Assembly: GCF_015206885.1 (NCBI RefSeq)
Contig: NZ_JADEXY010000009.1
Location: 1 to 51,904 of the forward strand
Source: Microcystis aeruginosa LEGE 91341
GTDB taxonomy: Bacteria > Cyanobacteriota > Cyanobacteriia > Cyanobacteriales > Microcystaceae
DNA: 51,904 bases
Direction of reading: 5' to 3'
Position 1 is the stretch's first letter; each line of letters begins with the position of its first letter. Below the pieces are notes generated by a model. That model made no database searches and was not told where the DNA came from. It saw only the letters and a list, made by a program, of their open reading frames with translations. Position numbers and translations under genes: made by a program. Shown here in pieces: positions 1-10,500 of this stretch.

Positions 1-3
1 CCC

Positions 4-29
4 AATTCATAATTCATAATTCATAATTC
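4..29. repeat. Heptamer tandem repeat (AATTCAT)
   Basis: Just under four tandem units of AATTCAT. The same heptamer recurs at 50417-50448. Short tandemly repeated repetitive sequences of seven bases are common between genes in filamentous and colonial cyanobacteria. Confidence 0.8.
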
Positions 30-110
30 CCAACCCCCAACCCCTATTCCCGAAAAACCGATAACCGCTCAGGTACAATAAAACCTTGAAGCTTAGTAGA
101 TATTGAGATT

Positions 111-1211
111 ATGGGTAACACTTTCGGACAACTATTTCGGGTTTCCACTTTTGGAGAATCTCACGGGGGTGGGGTAGGAGTGGTTATCGATGGTTGTCCC
201 CCGCGCTTAGAAATTTCCGAAGAGGAGATTCAAATCGATTTAGATCGTCGCAAACCGGGACAAAGCAGAATCGTGACCCCGCGTCGGGAAAATGACGTTT
301 GTGAGATAATTTCGGGCGTTTTTGAAGGTAAAACCCTCGGTACACCGATCGCTATTTTAGTGCGGAATCAGGATGCTCGCTCGCAAGATTACAACGAAAT
401 GGCCGAGAAATTCCGACCTTCCCATGCGGATGCCACCTACGAAGCAAAATACGGCATTCGCAACTGGAAAGGAGGAGGCAGATCTTCGGCCCGGGAAACC
501 ATCGGCCGGGTGGCCGCAGGAGCGATCGCTAAAAAAATCCTTAAATCTGTCTATAATGTCGAGATTATCGGTTATGTGAAGCGAATTAAAGATATTGAGG
601 CAATCATCGACCCCAACACCGTCACCCTCGACGAGGTGGAAAGTAATATGGTGCGTTGTCCCAACGAGGAAACGGCCGCCCAAATGATCGCCCTGATCGA
701 CCAAATTCGCCTGAATAAGGACTCGATCGGCGGTGTGGTGGAATGTGTAGCCAGAAATGTGCCAAAAGGTCTAGGAGAACCCGTTTTTGATAAGCTAGAA
801 GCCGATTTAGCTAAGGGGATGATGTCCTTACCCGCGAGTAAGGGATTTGAAATCGGATCGGGATTTGCGGGAACCTTCTTAACCGGCAGCGAACACAATG
901 ACGAGTATTTTATCGATGATAACGGAGAAATTCGCACCACTAGCAATCGTTCGGGGGGTATCCAAGGGGGAATTAGTAATGGTGAAAATATTATTATCCG
1001 CATCGCTTTTAAACCCACCGCGACTATCGGTAAAGAACAAAAAACCGTGACGCGCAGCGGGGAAGAAACCACCCTGGCAGCCAAAGGAAGACACGATCCT
1101 TGTGTTTTACCTCGGGCCGTCCCGATGGTGGAAGCGATGATGGCTTTGGTATTATGCGATCATCTGCTCCGTTTTCAGGGACAATGTACGATTAGCGATC
1201 GCTTTTTCTAA
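111..1211 (+). CDS. aroC: Chorismate synthase
   Basis: Chorismate synthase catalyses the last shikimate-pathway step, turning 5-enolpyruvylshikimate 3-phosphate into chorismate with reduced FMN. The 366-residue length is normal. All three family signatures are visible: GESHG near residues 16-20, [17 protein letters not shown] near 123-139, and [17 protein letters not shown] near 326-342. The ATG at 111 gives the canonical start [15 protein letters not shown] at 73-78 could be a -10 element. The glycosyltransferase gene follows 13 bp downstream on the same strand and may be co-transcribed. Chorismate is also the substrate of the TrpE/PabB-like enzyme at 35.7-37.0 kb. Confidence 0.97.
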   Translation: MGNTFGQLFRVSTFGESHGGGVGVVIDGCPPRLEISEEEIQIDLDRRKPGQSRIVTPRRENDVCEIISGVFEGKTLGTPIAILVRNQDARSQDYNEMAEKFRPSHADATYEAKYGIRNWKGGGRSSARETIGRVAAGAIAKKILKSVYNVEIIGYVKRIKDIEAIIDPNTVTLDEVESNMVRCPNEETAAQMIALIDQIRLNKDSIGGVVECVARNVPKGLGEPVFDKLEADLAKGMMSLPASKGFEIGSGFAGTFLTGSEHNDEYFIDDNGEIRTTSNRSGGIQGGISNGENIIIRIAFKPTATIGKEQKTVTRSGEETTLAAKGRHDPCVLPRAVPMVEAMMALVLCDHLLRFQGQCTISDRFF

Positions 1212-1224
1212 ACCTTTACCCGCG

Positions 1225-2427
1225 ATGAAATTTTTATTCCTTCATTCCAATTTTCCCGGGCAATTTCGCCATTTAATCACGGTTTTGGCTCAAGAACCCC
1301 GAAATCAAGTGATTTTCGGCACTACCAGGCAAGAGGGAGAGATAGCGGGGGTAAAAAAATTTATTTATAAGGAAAGTCGCGCTGTTTCTCCCCAAACCCA
1401 TCATTATGTCCGTCCCCTCGAAAGTGCGGTTTTACAAGGTCAAGCGGTTTATGCTGTTTGTCAACAACTGAAAAATCAAGGATTTTATCCCGATATTGTC
1501 TATGCACATTCTGGCTGGGGGCCGGGTCTATTTATTAAGGATATTTTCCCGAAAACTAAGTTTTTAGCCTATTTTGAATGGTTTTATCATGCCCATGGTT
1601 CCGATGCCGATTTTGATCCGGCGGATCCCCTCAATGCGGATGCCGAGGCCCGGATTAGAATTAAAAATGCGCCAATCCTGATCGATCTGGTCAGTTGCGA
1701 TCGAGGTTTATCGCCGACTATCTGGCAAAAACAACAATTTCCCCCCGAATTTCACTCGAAACTGACAGTTTTACACGATGGCATCGATACGGACTATTTC
1801 TGTCCCCGTCCCGATGTGCAGTTAGTCATTCCAGAGATAGGTTTAGATTTATCCGGTGTTAAGGAAATTGTCACCTATGCAACCCGGGGAATGGAACCCT
1901 ATCGCGGTTTTCCCCAATTTATGACGGCTGTTTCCCTAATTTTAGCCCGTCGGCCTAACTGTCATGTGGTGATTGTCGGTGAGGATCGGGTCGCTTATGG
2001 AAAAACTCTACCGGACGGCAAAACCTATAAACAATTGATGTTAGAAAGCCTTTCTTTGGATTTATCCCGGGTGCATTTTACCGGTTCTCTGCCCTACGGT
2101 CAATATAAGCAGGTTTTACAGGCATCGGCAGCCCATATCTATCTTACCCGTCCTTTTGTGCTGTCTTGGTCAATGTTAGAGGCTATGGCCATGGGTTGCG
2201 TGGTGATTGGTTCCGATACTCCCCCCGTGCGAGAATTAATTACTGATGGGGAAAATGGTTTATTAGTGGATTTCTTTTCTCCCCAACAAATAGCCGATCG
2301 CGTGGATGAAGTGTTAAATTATCCCCAGCGTTGGCAAAATCTGCGTTTAAATGCTAGGGAAACTATCAAGCAACGCTACGACCTCAAGCAATGTTTACAG
2401 GATCATCTAGATTGGTTATTGAGTTGA
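1225..2427 (+). CDS. Glycosyltransferase family 4 protein
   Basis: A 400-residue GT-B fold glycosyltransferase of the GT4 type, transferring a sugar from a nucleotide-sugar donor to an unknown acceptor. The N-terminal half carries a Rossmann-like start (MKFLFLHSNFPGQFRH). The linker has LHDGIDTDYFCP near residues 183-194. The donor-binding half has the retaining-transferase pattern SMLEAMAMGCVVIGSDTPPV near residues 315-334, followed by the acidic residue of the E-x7-E motif (RELI). It starts 13 bp after aroC, so co-transcription is likely. The acceptor (lipid, polysaccharide or protein) cannot be told from sequence. Confidence 0.88.
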   Translation: MKFLFLHSNFPGQFRHLITVLAQEPRNQVIFGTTRQEGEIAGVKKFIYKESRAVSPQTHHYVRPLESAVLQGQAVYAVCQQLKNQGFYPDIVYAHSGWGPGLFIKDIFPKTKFLAYFEWFYHAHGSDADFDPADPLNADAEARIRIKNAPILIDLVSCDRGLSPTIWQKQQFPPEFHSKLTVLHDGIDTDYFCPRPDVQLVIPEIGLDLSGVKEIVTYATRGMEPYRGFPQFMTAVSLILARRPNCHVVIVGEDRVAYGKTLPDGKTYKQLMLESLSLDLSRVHFTGSLPYGQYKQVLQASAAHIYLTRPFVLSWSMLEAMAMGCVVIGSDTPPVRELITDGENGLLVDFFSPQQIADRVDEVLNYPQRWQNLRLNARETIKQRYDLKQCLQDHLDWLLS

Positions 2428-2481
2428 TGAAATGAGAGCATTTTCCCAAAAATACTGTCTTTTAAAGGATTAATATCGCTA

Positions 2482-2652
2482 TTAAATCCTTTCTCTTACA
2501 ATTCTAATTCCTTCCCAAGCAGGAATATTACCTGCTCGTCTTTCTTCTAATAATACGGAGGCGATAAAACGGTTAAAAACTTGTTCCCTTTTGCTGGAAT
2601 ATTGAGAATTTAATTCTCGGCATTCTGCAACTGTTAAGTTAACCCATAATCT
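2482..2652 (-). pseudogene. C-terminal remnant of an unidentified gene
   Basis: An open stretch of 56 codons on the minus strand with no start codon and a stop just upstream. Its translation ends in ERRAGNIPAWEGIRIVRERI, which reads like real protein rather than chance sequence. I could not identify the family. It lies between the glycosyltransferase and the first Uma2 repeat, at the left edge of the accessory block, and probably marks an insertion or deletion scar. Confidence 0.4.
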
Positions 2653-2695
2653 TTAGATAGGCGGAAAAAATCAGCATTTTATATGGTTATGATGG

Positions 2696-3286
2696 TTATG
2701 TTGATTCAATAATTTTTATCCCTGCTCTAAATTCCCGCAGTGCTTGAGCATGATTTTCTGTATTAATACAACGCATCAATAAACCTACATCTAAATTCGG
2801 TAAAAGTTGCGATTTACTAACAGCCTCATATCCATCATTTCCTAAACTATAAAACAATAACTCATCATTCATCCAAAACCAAACTTCAGGAATTTGTAAC
2901 CGTTTGTATGCTTCCAGTTTATTAATTCCTCCACTACTAACAACCACCTCAATCACTAAATCAGGATGTTTTCTATTTGCTCCCAATTCATAGGATTCAT
3001 CACCTTCTCTTTTAACCTTTTCAAATTCATTTTCTAGGGTGACAGAACCAGTAGGAGTAAAATCTAATCCCAAAAATTCTAAATAAATTTCTACTAAAGA
3101 AGCAATACGTTTTTTGATAGTTTCGTGTTTTTTCCCTGGCATTTTTCTAATCTCCAAAACTCCATCTAAAAAAGATAACCTTAACCCTGGGCGATCGATT
3201 AGCTGTTCAACAGCTTTGAATTCTCTCCAGGTTAAGTCGGTAATTAAAATTGGTTCTGCTTCTCGTTCGATTAGTGTAGTTATCAT
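2696..3286 (-). CDS. Uma2 family protein (DUF820), copy 1
   Basis: A 196-residue DUF820/Uma2 protein. The family has a PD-(D/E)XK restriction-endonuclease-like fold and is hugely expanded in cyanobacteria. Its true substrate is unknown; many members sit beside mobile DNA. The core HPDLVIEVVVSSGG near residues 107-120 carries the catalytic-type acidic residues, followed by EAYKRLQIPEVWFW. The gene is nearly identical to copy 2 at 12341-12931, including its upstream region, and only the last few residues differ. It is divergent from the antitoxin gene at 3363 and shares a 76-bp promoter region with it. Confidence 0.88.
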   Translation of the reverse strand: MITTLIEREAEPILITDLTWREFKAVEQLIDRPGLRLSFLDGVLEIRKMPGKKHETIKKRIASLVEIYLEFLGLDFTPTGSVTLENEFEKVKREGDESYELGANRKHPDLVIEVVVSSGGINKLEAYKRLQIPEVWFWMNDELLFYSLGNDGYEAVSKSQLLPNLDVGLLMRCINTENHAQALREFRAGIKIIEST

Positions 3287-3362
3287 GATTTAAACCCAAA
3301 TTTAGAGCGTGAATTTTGTTGACTATGATATGATATAAAAACAGAGTATCATAAAAAACATC
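2718..3362. repeat. ~645-bp direct repeat, left copy
   Basis: This segment matches 12363-13007 at a constant offset of 9645 bp with no indels that I can see. It covers almost the whole Uma2 gene and its upstream region up to the antitoxin start codon. Both copies have the same orientation, so homologous recombination between them would delete the 9.6 kb in between. Confidence 0.85.
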
Positions 3363-3647
3363 ATGCAAGCATACAAACTCAAAGGAAAAATTGATCAATC
3401 TGGTAACTTGCTGATTACCGAACCCCTGAATTTACCCCCCGGAAACGTGGAAATTGTAGTTTTGGTAGCCACAGACACCCTTGATCATACCACAACCCTA
3501 ACCACTGAACCAGCACCAGAAACACCAAAAAGAAAATCTAGGATCAAAGCATTTCAGGGTTTATTTGAAAATGCCCCTGCCATTCCGGCAGACTTTGATC
3601 CAGATCAAGCTAAATATGAATATTTAAAGGAGAAATATAACCTGTGA
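3363..3647 (+). CDS. Putative antitoxin of a PIN toxin-antitoxin pair
   Basis: A 94-residue protein. Its N-terminal half (GNLLITEPLNLPPGNVEIVV) resembles small beta-rich antitoxin or AbrB/AF2212-like domains. The charged C-terminal tail is of the kind that wraps a PIN toxin. Its TGA stop overlaps the GTG start of the PIN gene, the usual coupling of such pairs. A deleted remnant of this gene lies beyond the second Uma2 copy near 13021-13058. The exact family is uncertain, so the call rests mainly on size and gene order. Confidence 0.65.
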   Translation: MQAYKLKGKIDQSGNLLITEPLNLPPGNVEIVVLVATDTLDHTTTLTTEPAPETPKRKSRIKAFQGLFENAPAIPADFDPDQAKYEYLKEKYNL

Positions 3648-4063
3648 AAATCCTGATAGATACTAATATCATTATTGATAATGCCTTAGAAAGAGAACCT
3701 TTTTGGAATGCAAGTGAACAAGTTTTATCACTAATTGAAAAAGGCACAATTGCAGGTTATATTTCCGCCTCAACTTTTAGTGATTTGTATTATATTATCC
3801 GTAAGGCAAGAGGTCGAGATTGGACGCTTACTTATTTAAAGCAGTTAATTAATTTTTGTCAAATTGCTGCAGTAAATCAGGCTGCAATTATAATAGCTTT
3901 CACAACCAATTTTCAGGATTTTGAAGATTCTATTCAATACTCTACTGCGGTAGTTAATAAATTGGATGCAATTATTACCCGTAATCCTCAAGATTTCCCC
4001 ATTGTCACACCACGAATTATCACTCCTGAACAATTAATTGTGGAATTAACCAACTCTCATTAG
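3644..4063 (+). CDS. PIN domain protein, VapC-like toxin
   Basis: A 139-residue PIN-fold protein, predicted Mg-dependent ribonuclease. Acidic residues sit where expected: IDTNIIID near residues 5-12, a mid-protein acidic stretch (FQDFEDSIQYSTA), and LDAIITRNPQDF near 107-118. Such toxins cut RNA when the labile antitoxin is lost. The start is GTG at 3644, within GTGA, overlapping the antitoxin stop. The pair lies inside the block flanked by the Uma2 repeats and may stabilise it. Confidence 0.82.
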   Translation: MKILIDTNIIIDNALEREPFWNASEQVLSLIEKGTIAGYISASTFSDLYYIIRKARGRDWTLTYLKQLINFCQIAAVNQAAIIIAFTTNFQDFEDSIQYSTAVVNKLDAIITRNPQDFPIVTPRIITPEQLIVELTNSH

Positions 4064-4102
4064 CAAATTAGTGGTTTTAATAATGTATCAAGAGCATAAA
4101 AA

Positions 4103-5703
4103 ATGTCTAAACTTAAAGAGTTCACCTATTACCAAAATTCTATGACTCGCTGGTTTAATATTGCCGGTCCCTGTTCAGACGATATCCACTATATGCTCTC
4201 TCCCACAGTCAGATTACCAGATTTAGAGGAGCTAATTCAACAACGTAGTTATTTTGTCCTTCACGCACCACGACAAACGGGGAAAACCGCCACTATGTTA
4301 TCCCTAGCAAAACAACTGACTGATACTGGAAATTATGCCGCAGTCATGGTATCTGTAGAAGTAGGAAGTGCATTTAATCATGATCCTATCCTACTGCCGC
4401 AGAATTAGCAATTTTAGGGGCATGGTATAATACAATTGAGGATAGTTTACCGATGGAATTACAACCAGCTGCTAAACAATGGCAACAGGAAGAACCAGGA
4501 AGCAGAATTAAGGCTTTTTTAAGAGGTTGGGCAAAAGCCATCAATCGTCCCATAGTATTATTTATAGATGAAATTGATTCTTTACAAGACCAAACATTAA
4601 TATCAGTTTTACGACAGTTAAGAGATGGTTTTCCTAAACGTCCTGAAAATTTTCCCTCATCAGTAGGATTAATTGGTTTACGAGATGTGCGAGATTATAA
4701 AGTAGCATCGGGAGGTAGTGATAGATTAAATACATCCAGTCCTTTTAATATTAAAGTTGCTTCTCTGACTATGCGAAATTTTAATCTCGAAGAAGTAGGA
4801 GAATTATATCAACAACATACAGCAGCAACTGGACAAATTTTCACATCAGAAGCAATAGAAACAGCTTATTATTTAACCCAAGGACAACCTTGGTTAGTGA
4901 ATGCTTTAGCTAAAGAAATTGTAGAAAAAATGGTAAAAGATAGAAATATTCCTATTACCAGAGAACACATTTTAACAGCTAAAGAAATATTAATTGCACG
5001 TCAAGATACTCATTTAGATAGTTTAGCGGAAAGGTTAAGAGAACCAAGAATTAAAGCCATTATTGAACCGATGTTAGCAGGTTTAGAATTAGGAAATATA
5101 CCTAATGATGATATTCAATTTGTCATAGATTTAGGATTATGTAAAATGCACCCTTATGGAGGATTAACTATTGCTAATCCCATTTATCGAGAAGTGTTAC
5201 CCAGGGTGTTAACCGTGACACCAATGGCATCTTTACCGATGATTGCACCCACTTGGTTAACCCCAGAGGGTGAATTAAATATAGATGCTTTATTAACAGC
5301 ATTTCTCAAATTTTGGCGACAACAGGTCGAACCATTATTAGGTAGCACTGGTTATCATGAAATCGCACCCCATATTGTATTAATGGCTTTTTTACATCGC
5401 GTGGTTAATGGTGGGGGAGTTTTAGAAAGGGAATATGCCATTGGTAGTGATAGAATGGATTTATGTCTGCATTATAAAGATGTGATTTTAGGGATTGAAT
5501 TAAAAGTATGGCGGGATAAAAAACGCGATCCCCAAAGTGATGGAATTGAACAATTAGAATCTTATTTAGGGCGTTTGGGTTTAGATTTTGGTTGGTTATT
5601 TATCTTTGATAGGCGGAAAAATGCTTTACCTATGGAAGAAAGGTTATCAACTGAAGTTGTGGTGACGGAAAATCAATATAGAATTACTGTGATTAGAGCA
5701 TAA
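4103..5703 (+). pseudogene. AAA-like ATPase with PD-(D/E)XK tail, frameshifted
   Basis: Two open frames form one gene. The first (4103-4408) has a Walker A motif (APRQTGKT) near residues 55-62. The second (open from 4384, first ATG 4453, to 5703) has Walker B (VLFIDEID), a winged-helix-like middle and a C-terminal nuclease-like core (GSDRMDLCL then GIELKVW). TCCTA occurs twice in tandem at 4384-4393. Removing one copy restores a continuous frame reading HDPTAAELAILGAW. So a 5-bp tandem duplication separates the P-loop from the rest. The family is common in cyanobacteria and its role is unknown. As written no full-length product is made; a sequencing error or reversible slippage are alternatives. 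Confidence 0.85.
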
Positions 5704-5910
5704 ATGTTGATCTATTCCAACACCTTAATCCCAAAATCATCTACAATCAAAATTTCCAGTGAATCATAAAATCCTATGACTCGCTGGTTTAATAGCAAAG
5801 CAATCCGTAGGAATCGTCTTTTTTTGTCAATGTGAGGAAATGCGATAGCGCAAGCGCTGACTTGTCAGTTCGCTTCGCACCATCGCTATTTTATTCAAGA
5901 TAATGGAATT
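5704..5910. other. Intergenic stretch with a remnant of the ATPase 5' end
   Basis: Positions 5768-5794 repeat 4134-4160, the 5' part of the ATPase gene around MTRWFN, with one mismatch. The rest of that gene is absent here, so this is a deletion scar of a second copy. Around 5843-5895 there is a palindrome-rich tract built on GCGATAGCG and its complement. No gene is seen. Confidence 0.6.
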
Positions 5911-6237
5911 TTAATGGTAAATAACCGTCGTTTTCACATTAATATCAACATTCAGTTTTTTCCGCAAAACATTGAAAATAGCAGTCAAATTATCCATCGT
6001 CGGATTACCTTTTGCTGATAACATTCGATGTAAACTTTTACTAGGTTTAGAGGTTTCAATTGCTAACTGTTCAAAACCTACTGTTGCATTGACAATATCT
6101 CTCAAAATCAGTCTTGCTGTTTCTGGTTCACCATTTAGGAAAAGAGAAATAGCTTCATCCAGTAAAGCGATCGCAAACTCAGAATCTCTTTGCACTCGTG
6201 CATTAACGGTTTCTTTAAAGTCTCTAGTTAGTGCCAT
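5911..6237 (-). CDS. HigA-like antitoxin (addiction-module antidote)
   Basis: A 108-residue protein matching putative addiction-module antidotes. The N-terminal half is helical. A helix-turn-helix follows around residues 50-85 (FEQLAIETSKPSKSLHRMLS), then a C-terminal dimerisation segment (MDNLTAIFNVLRKKL). Such proteins bind the RelE-type toxin and repress their own promoter. It lies 5 bp after the toxin gene, in the toxin-first order typical of HigBA. Confidence 0.85.
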   Translation of the reverse strand: MALTRDFKETVNARVQRDSEFAIALLDEAISLFLNGEPETARLILRDIVNATVGFEQLAIETSKPSKSLHRMLSAKGNPTMDNLTAIFNVLRKKLNVDINVKTTVIYH

Positions 6238-6242
6238 AATAA

Positions 6243-6614
6243 CTACCTTTTCTCTCTACTATCATTGTCAAATTTTTGCTCTTTGCTAATTTCTTTTTTT
6301 CGTCTTTTGTACTCTTGGTATAATTCTCTAGCACGATTAACATCAGATTGCTGATTTTTCTTTGTTCCCCCACCAAATAAAACTATAAGCTGTTTACCAT
6401 CTTGAGCTAGATAAATTCGGTATCCTGGACCCCAATCAATCTTATATTCCCCAATTCCATCAAACCATTTAACATTTGATGTATTGCCTAATTCCAAACG
6501 AGACTTAGCAACTGTTACCTTCGCAGCTGCTTGGGTATCCAAGCTATTAAACCATTCTTGGTAAGGACTTGAACCATCTTCTTGAAGATATTCTTGAACT
6601 TTGATAATAGACAT
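6243..6614 (-). CDS. RelE/ParE-family toxin, HigB-like
   Basis: A 123-residue RelE-superfamily protein, predicted ribosome-dependent mRNA endonuclease. Family features are [11 protein letters not shown] near residues 16-26, the core [16 protein letters not shown] near 53-68, and the strand [19 protein letters not shown] near 73-91. The basic C-terminal tail ([14 protein letters not shown]) is longer than usual. It is the first gene of the pair, with the antidote gene 5 bp downstream. Antitoxin binding at the region just upstream of 6614 would be the usual control. Confidence 0.87.
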   Translation of the reverse strand: MSIIKVQEYLQEDGSSPYQEWFNSLDTQAAAKVTVAKSRLELGNTSNVKWFDGIGEYKIDWGPGYRIYLAQDGKQLIVLFGGGTKKNQQSDVNRARELYQEYKRRKKEISKEQKFDNDSREKR

Positions 6615-6659
6615 ACTGCTATAGTAACTTATGTGTTACTTTATGTCAAACAGTATGAC

Positions 6660-6751
6660 AGGACTTACGCAAAAGGGAACGAAAGTAGGGGTAATTCATG
6701 AATTACCCCTACGCAAGAATAAGGTTTTCAGTCACATCTTGCGTAAGTCCT
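6660..6751. mobile_element. MITE-like element, 92 bp
   Basis: The element has 13-bp perfect terminal inverted repeats (AGGACTTACGCAA at 6660-6672, complement at 6739-6751). Inside, 6685-6712 is a perfect 28-bp palindrome with GTAGGGG arms. It has no coding capacity. These features fit a non-autonomous element moved by a transposase encoded elsewhere. A target-site duplication is not clear. Confidence 0.75.
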
Positions 6752-7529
6752 ATATGATTCTAAATAAATTTTTAGTATTGACTGTGGAGAAATTCACAGT
6801 CACGATGTCAGCTAGATATCTCGATTTAGACAATTTTCAGGTCTTTCGTCTATGTCTATTCAAATAAACTCTCTACTCTATTATTACTCACGGAATTATC
6901 CTCTTTTTCAAGAGCTAGAGGCGATCGCCAAAATCCTCAATCTATTTCGGGTTAAACAGATTGAGCGCAAATAATTCTGGTTCTTCGTTACTTGGTATGA
7001 TTCGATAGGGGGGCATAAATCGACTAAATCCTTCTCTGGCAAGAGACTTAATTGATGAGTTCGCTATAGATAAAAAACAATTGACAAAAATCGCCAAATG
7101 CCTTTCTACATAAGAGTTCCATCCTTTATAATCCCAGTCCATTGCATAACACAAACCGAAGAACCAAGGAATTATTACAAAATAGTCCAGAAATTCTAGA
7201 AATAGATCTAGCGATTCTAGGCAAAAAGCTAACGAAAGAATTAGGAATAGGAGCGAGCTTACTAGGAATTATTATTAATAAGTGAGAGATGGTGCGGCGG
7301 ACTTTTTCGATCTAAAACCATGAAAAGCTTATGATATATGGATTTCAGCCTTCTTGTCCCCCTGTCAGATTTTTGATTGTTGTTAGTTGATAAAAAAGTG
7401 ATATGCTAAATAGATACGGCAATATTACCCAATAAAATCATCAATGAGTAACCGATATACTCGGTAATTGCTTAGAACTGGATTTATTAGGTAACAATAA
7501 TGACCAAATTTCCCTGCGAATAAAGAATT
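6752..7529. other. Gene-poor stretch with decayed coding pieces
   Basis: No intact gene is convincing. On the plus strand, 6853-6975 could encode 40 residues (PLFQELEAIAKILNLFRVKQ), and a frame ending at 7285-7287 reads EILEIDLAILGKKLTKELGI. On the minus strand, 6942-7154 is open for 70 codons. These read like fragments of one or more lost genes whose family I cannot name. Positions 7381-7529 are the AT-rich upstream region of the large ATPase gene and contain a small hairpin (ACCGA..TCGGT, 7450-7465). Confidence 0.45.
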
Positions 7530-10500
7530 ATGCAAAATCCTAAACAACTAATTGAGAAAATATTCAATGAAACAGGTCAGTCTGAAAGAGATGCTGAAAA
7601 CCTTGCTAATGCTTTAACAAGACTTACAGGTGATTTGTATACAGAAACAGAACGATTTATCTTTGAACTCTTGCAAAATGCTGATGATATACCTAATGAA
7701 ACTGGTCAAGTAAACGTACTATTTGTCATTCTCCGCGAACATTTTTTGATTTTGCATAATGGTAAGCCTTTTGATAGCACTAATGTAGACGCTATATCGA
7801 GTATATCCAAAAGTACAAAAGTCAATAATTCTGAGCAAACAGGTTATAAAGGTATAGGGTTTAAATCTGTATTTGCGGATTCAGAATGTGTATATATTAA
7901 TTCTGGTAATTTTTCATTCAAATTTGATAGAAATGACAAAAGACATAAAAACCTTGAGAAAACTCCTTGGCAAATCAAACCTATTTGGATAGATAAAAAA
8001 GAATATCCTGTAGAAATTCAGCAGTATCAACAATTTTTTACTTTTCCTGTTGCAACTGCTATTTATGTGGGACAAGCTAAAATTAAAGAATATAAAACAA
8101 AGTTAGAAAAATTATTTCAAGATCCTAGATTAATTTTATTTTTACGTCATGTTCAAAATATAAATGTTATAGGCTTAAATAATATCAACATAGTTGATGT
8201 CTCCATCACCAAAGAAAAGCAAGGAGGAAAATACAAAATATGTAGAAATAACCAAATTACTTATTGGTTAGTACAGGATTTTGATTTTAATGTACCTAAA
8301 CAAGTTAAAGACAAAATGGAAAGCGATAAAAAAATACCTGATAAACTAAAATTAATTGAACGCTCGAAAATTACCTTTGCTGCTCAAATTATAGATAATA
8401 AATTGGTTGCTGTCAATGAAGAAGATTCTGTTTTATTTACATATTTACCAACCAATGTAAAAGAATATAAATTACCTTTTTTAGTTAATGCTGATTTTCT
8501 AACTACAGCTAACCGACAAGAAATTCATCATGATAATCCTTGGAATATATTTCTTTTTGCTAATATAGCTTATTACTCGTTAACATGGATAGCTGAAGTT
8601 GCTAAAAAGACAGAATATAGAAACCAAGTTACTAATATTTTACCATCTAAATTTTCTTTGAACTTAGCTAAAAGTGAAACTTTTATCTCATTTAATCAAG
8701 AATTTGATCAAGCTCTAGAATTAATTGCTTTTATTCCTTCAGAACAAGATAATAAATTATTAACTGTAAATAATTCTATTTTAGATGAGACAGAAATTAC
8801 TAAAATAATACCAGTTGAAACTGTAAGAACATCTTTTGATTCTAAACGATACTTTATAAGTAATTCATTACTCAATAAAACAAAACTAAAGAATTTTGGT
8901 GTTAAAATTTTTGATGTAAAATCCCTTGGTAGTTTTTTGAAGTCCATACATTACCAAAATATTGTTAAAAGCAACCCGCAGCTTATTTTTCAAGTATTAG
9001 CTCATTTAAAAACAAAAAACTTATCTAATAGAGAATTACTTTCTATAAAATTTATTTTGGATGAAAATAGTAATTTGGCTAGTCCTGATCTATTATATTT
9101 CCAAATTATTGAATCAGAGAAAGAAATAAAAGAAATATTAAATTTCGATATTTTTTATTTTATACATCCTGATATAGACGAAAAACTTAGACAAGACCAA
9201 GAACTCTTTGCATGGGCAAAAAATAATTTAAGAATTAAGATTTTTAATGGTTACGAAATATTGAAAGAAAGAATAAATCAAGCTAAATACAAACCAGATG
9301 TAGAATTATCCTTAGATAACTGTATAAATTATGTCAGATTTATTTTTAAATATTATTCTCAACTGAATTCTGAACAATGTCAAAAATTAAATGAATTACA
9401 ATTAATTTATCGTAATCCAAAGGATAATAAATATTATCTTGATTGTGCTTGTAATTTTTATTTATCCGATTTTTATAAACCTCAATATCCAACAGAGGAA
9501 GTAGCAAATTTAATTGGTATTGAAAATTTTAAGTTTGTTATTCATAATTATTGTGAAACTCCAGCTACAGTTAGTAATTGGAAAGATTTTTTCTTATTTA
9601 TAGGTGTTAAAGATCCTAATGGATTAGATATTATATCTAACACAATAATTCCTATGATTACCAATAATGCAATTAATGATTCCAATACCATTAATATTAC
9701 CAGATATATTTTTAATGTTTGGAAAACATTATCATTGAGTAATGAGGATATTGAATCACTTCATAAATTACCTTTATTAACTAACAATGGATTAGAAGTA
9801 GCAAGTCAATGTAACTTATCTGAGTTTTATACAAATGAAGAGTTGGAAGATATATCACTATTAGAGGTATCATTACCTAATTTAATCAGTAATAAATATT
9901 ATCAAGAAGGAGATTCTATTATTGAATGGAAAAGGTTTTTTACTGGTGTCTTAGGAGTATCTGACTTAAAGGGTGTTGATTTAATTAGAGAGAAAATTTA
10001 TCAAGTCCTCAATAACCCAGAGATTATAACATCTGAAAATGCTGTTGATATATGCAGAAAAATATTTACATATCGTACCTATTTAACTCAAGAAGACTTT
10101 CAGAAATTATGTGGATTAAAACTTTTGGTCAGAAACAATAATTTAGCACTAGCTAAAAAGTGTTACTTATCAAATTACTATAATCCCCAGCAAAATTTAG
10201 AAACTTTCTATGAAGATACTGATTTTTATCAATTTGTTAGTTCTAAATATTCCGAACATGAATCATCTAATAAAGAGCAATGGAAGGAATTTTTTATAAA
10301 TATAGGAGTAGAAGAGAAAGTCAGATTTTGGATATATAATGATAAGCGAGAAATTCAATTTTCAACGCAATTTGAAAAAGAATACTTAGGAGTTATTGGA
10401 CTTGATTCTAATGAGCAAAAACACTTTTTTCAAAATTTTATTTATTACCCCCATTATCTGTACTTTAATAATTTTAGATTTTCTCAGAAAATATGGAGGT

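Noticed and set aside
572-1084. Minus-strand open frame of 170 codons
   Set aside because: It lies wholly inside aroC on the opposite strand and is a codon-bias shadow.
4382-4408. Programmed ribosomal frameshift in the ATPase gene
   Set aside because: There is no slippery heptamer, and a plain 5-bp duplication explains the frame change fully.
6942-7154. 70-codon minus-strand frame as an intact gene
   Set aside because: It may be a fragment, but no start context, partner or family supports an intact gene; it is mentioned within the decayed stretch.
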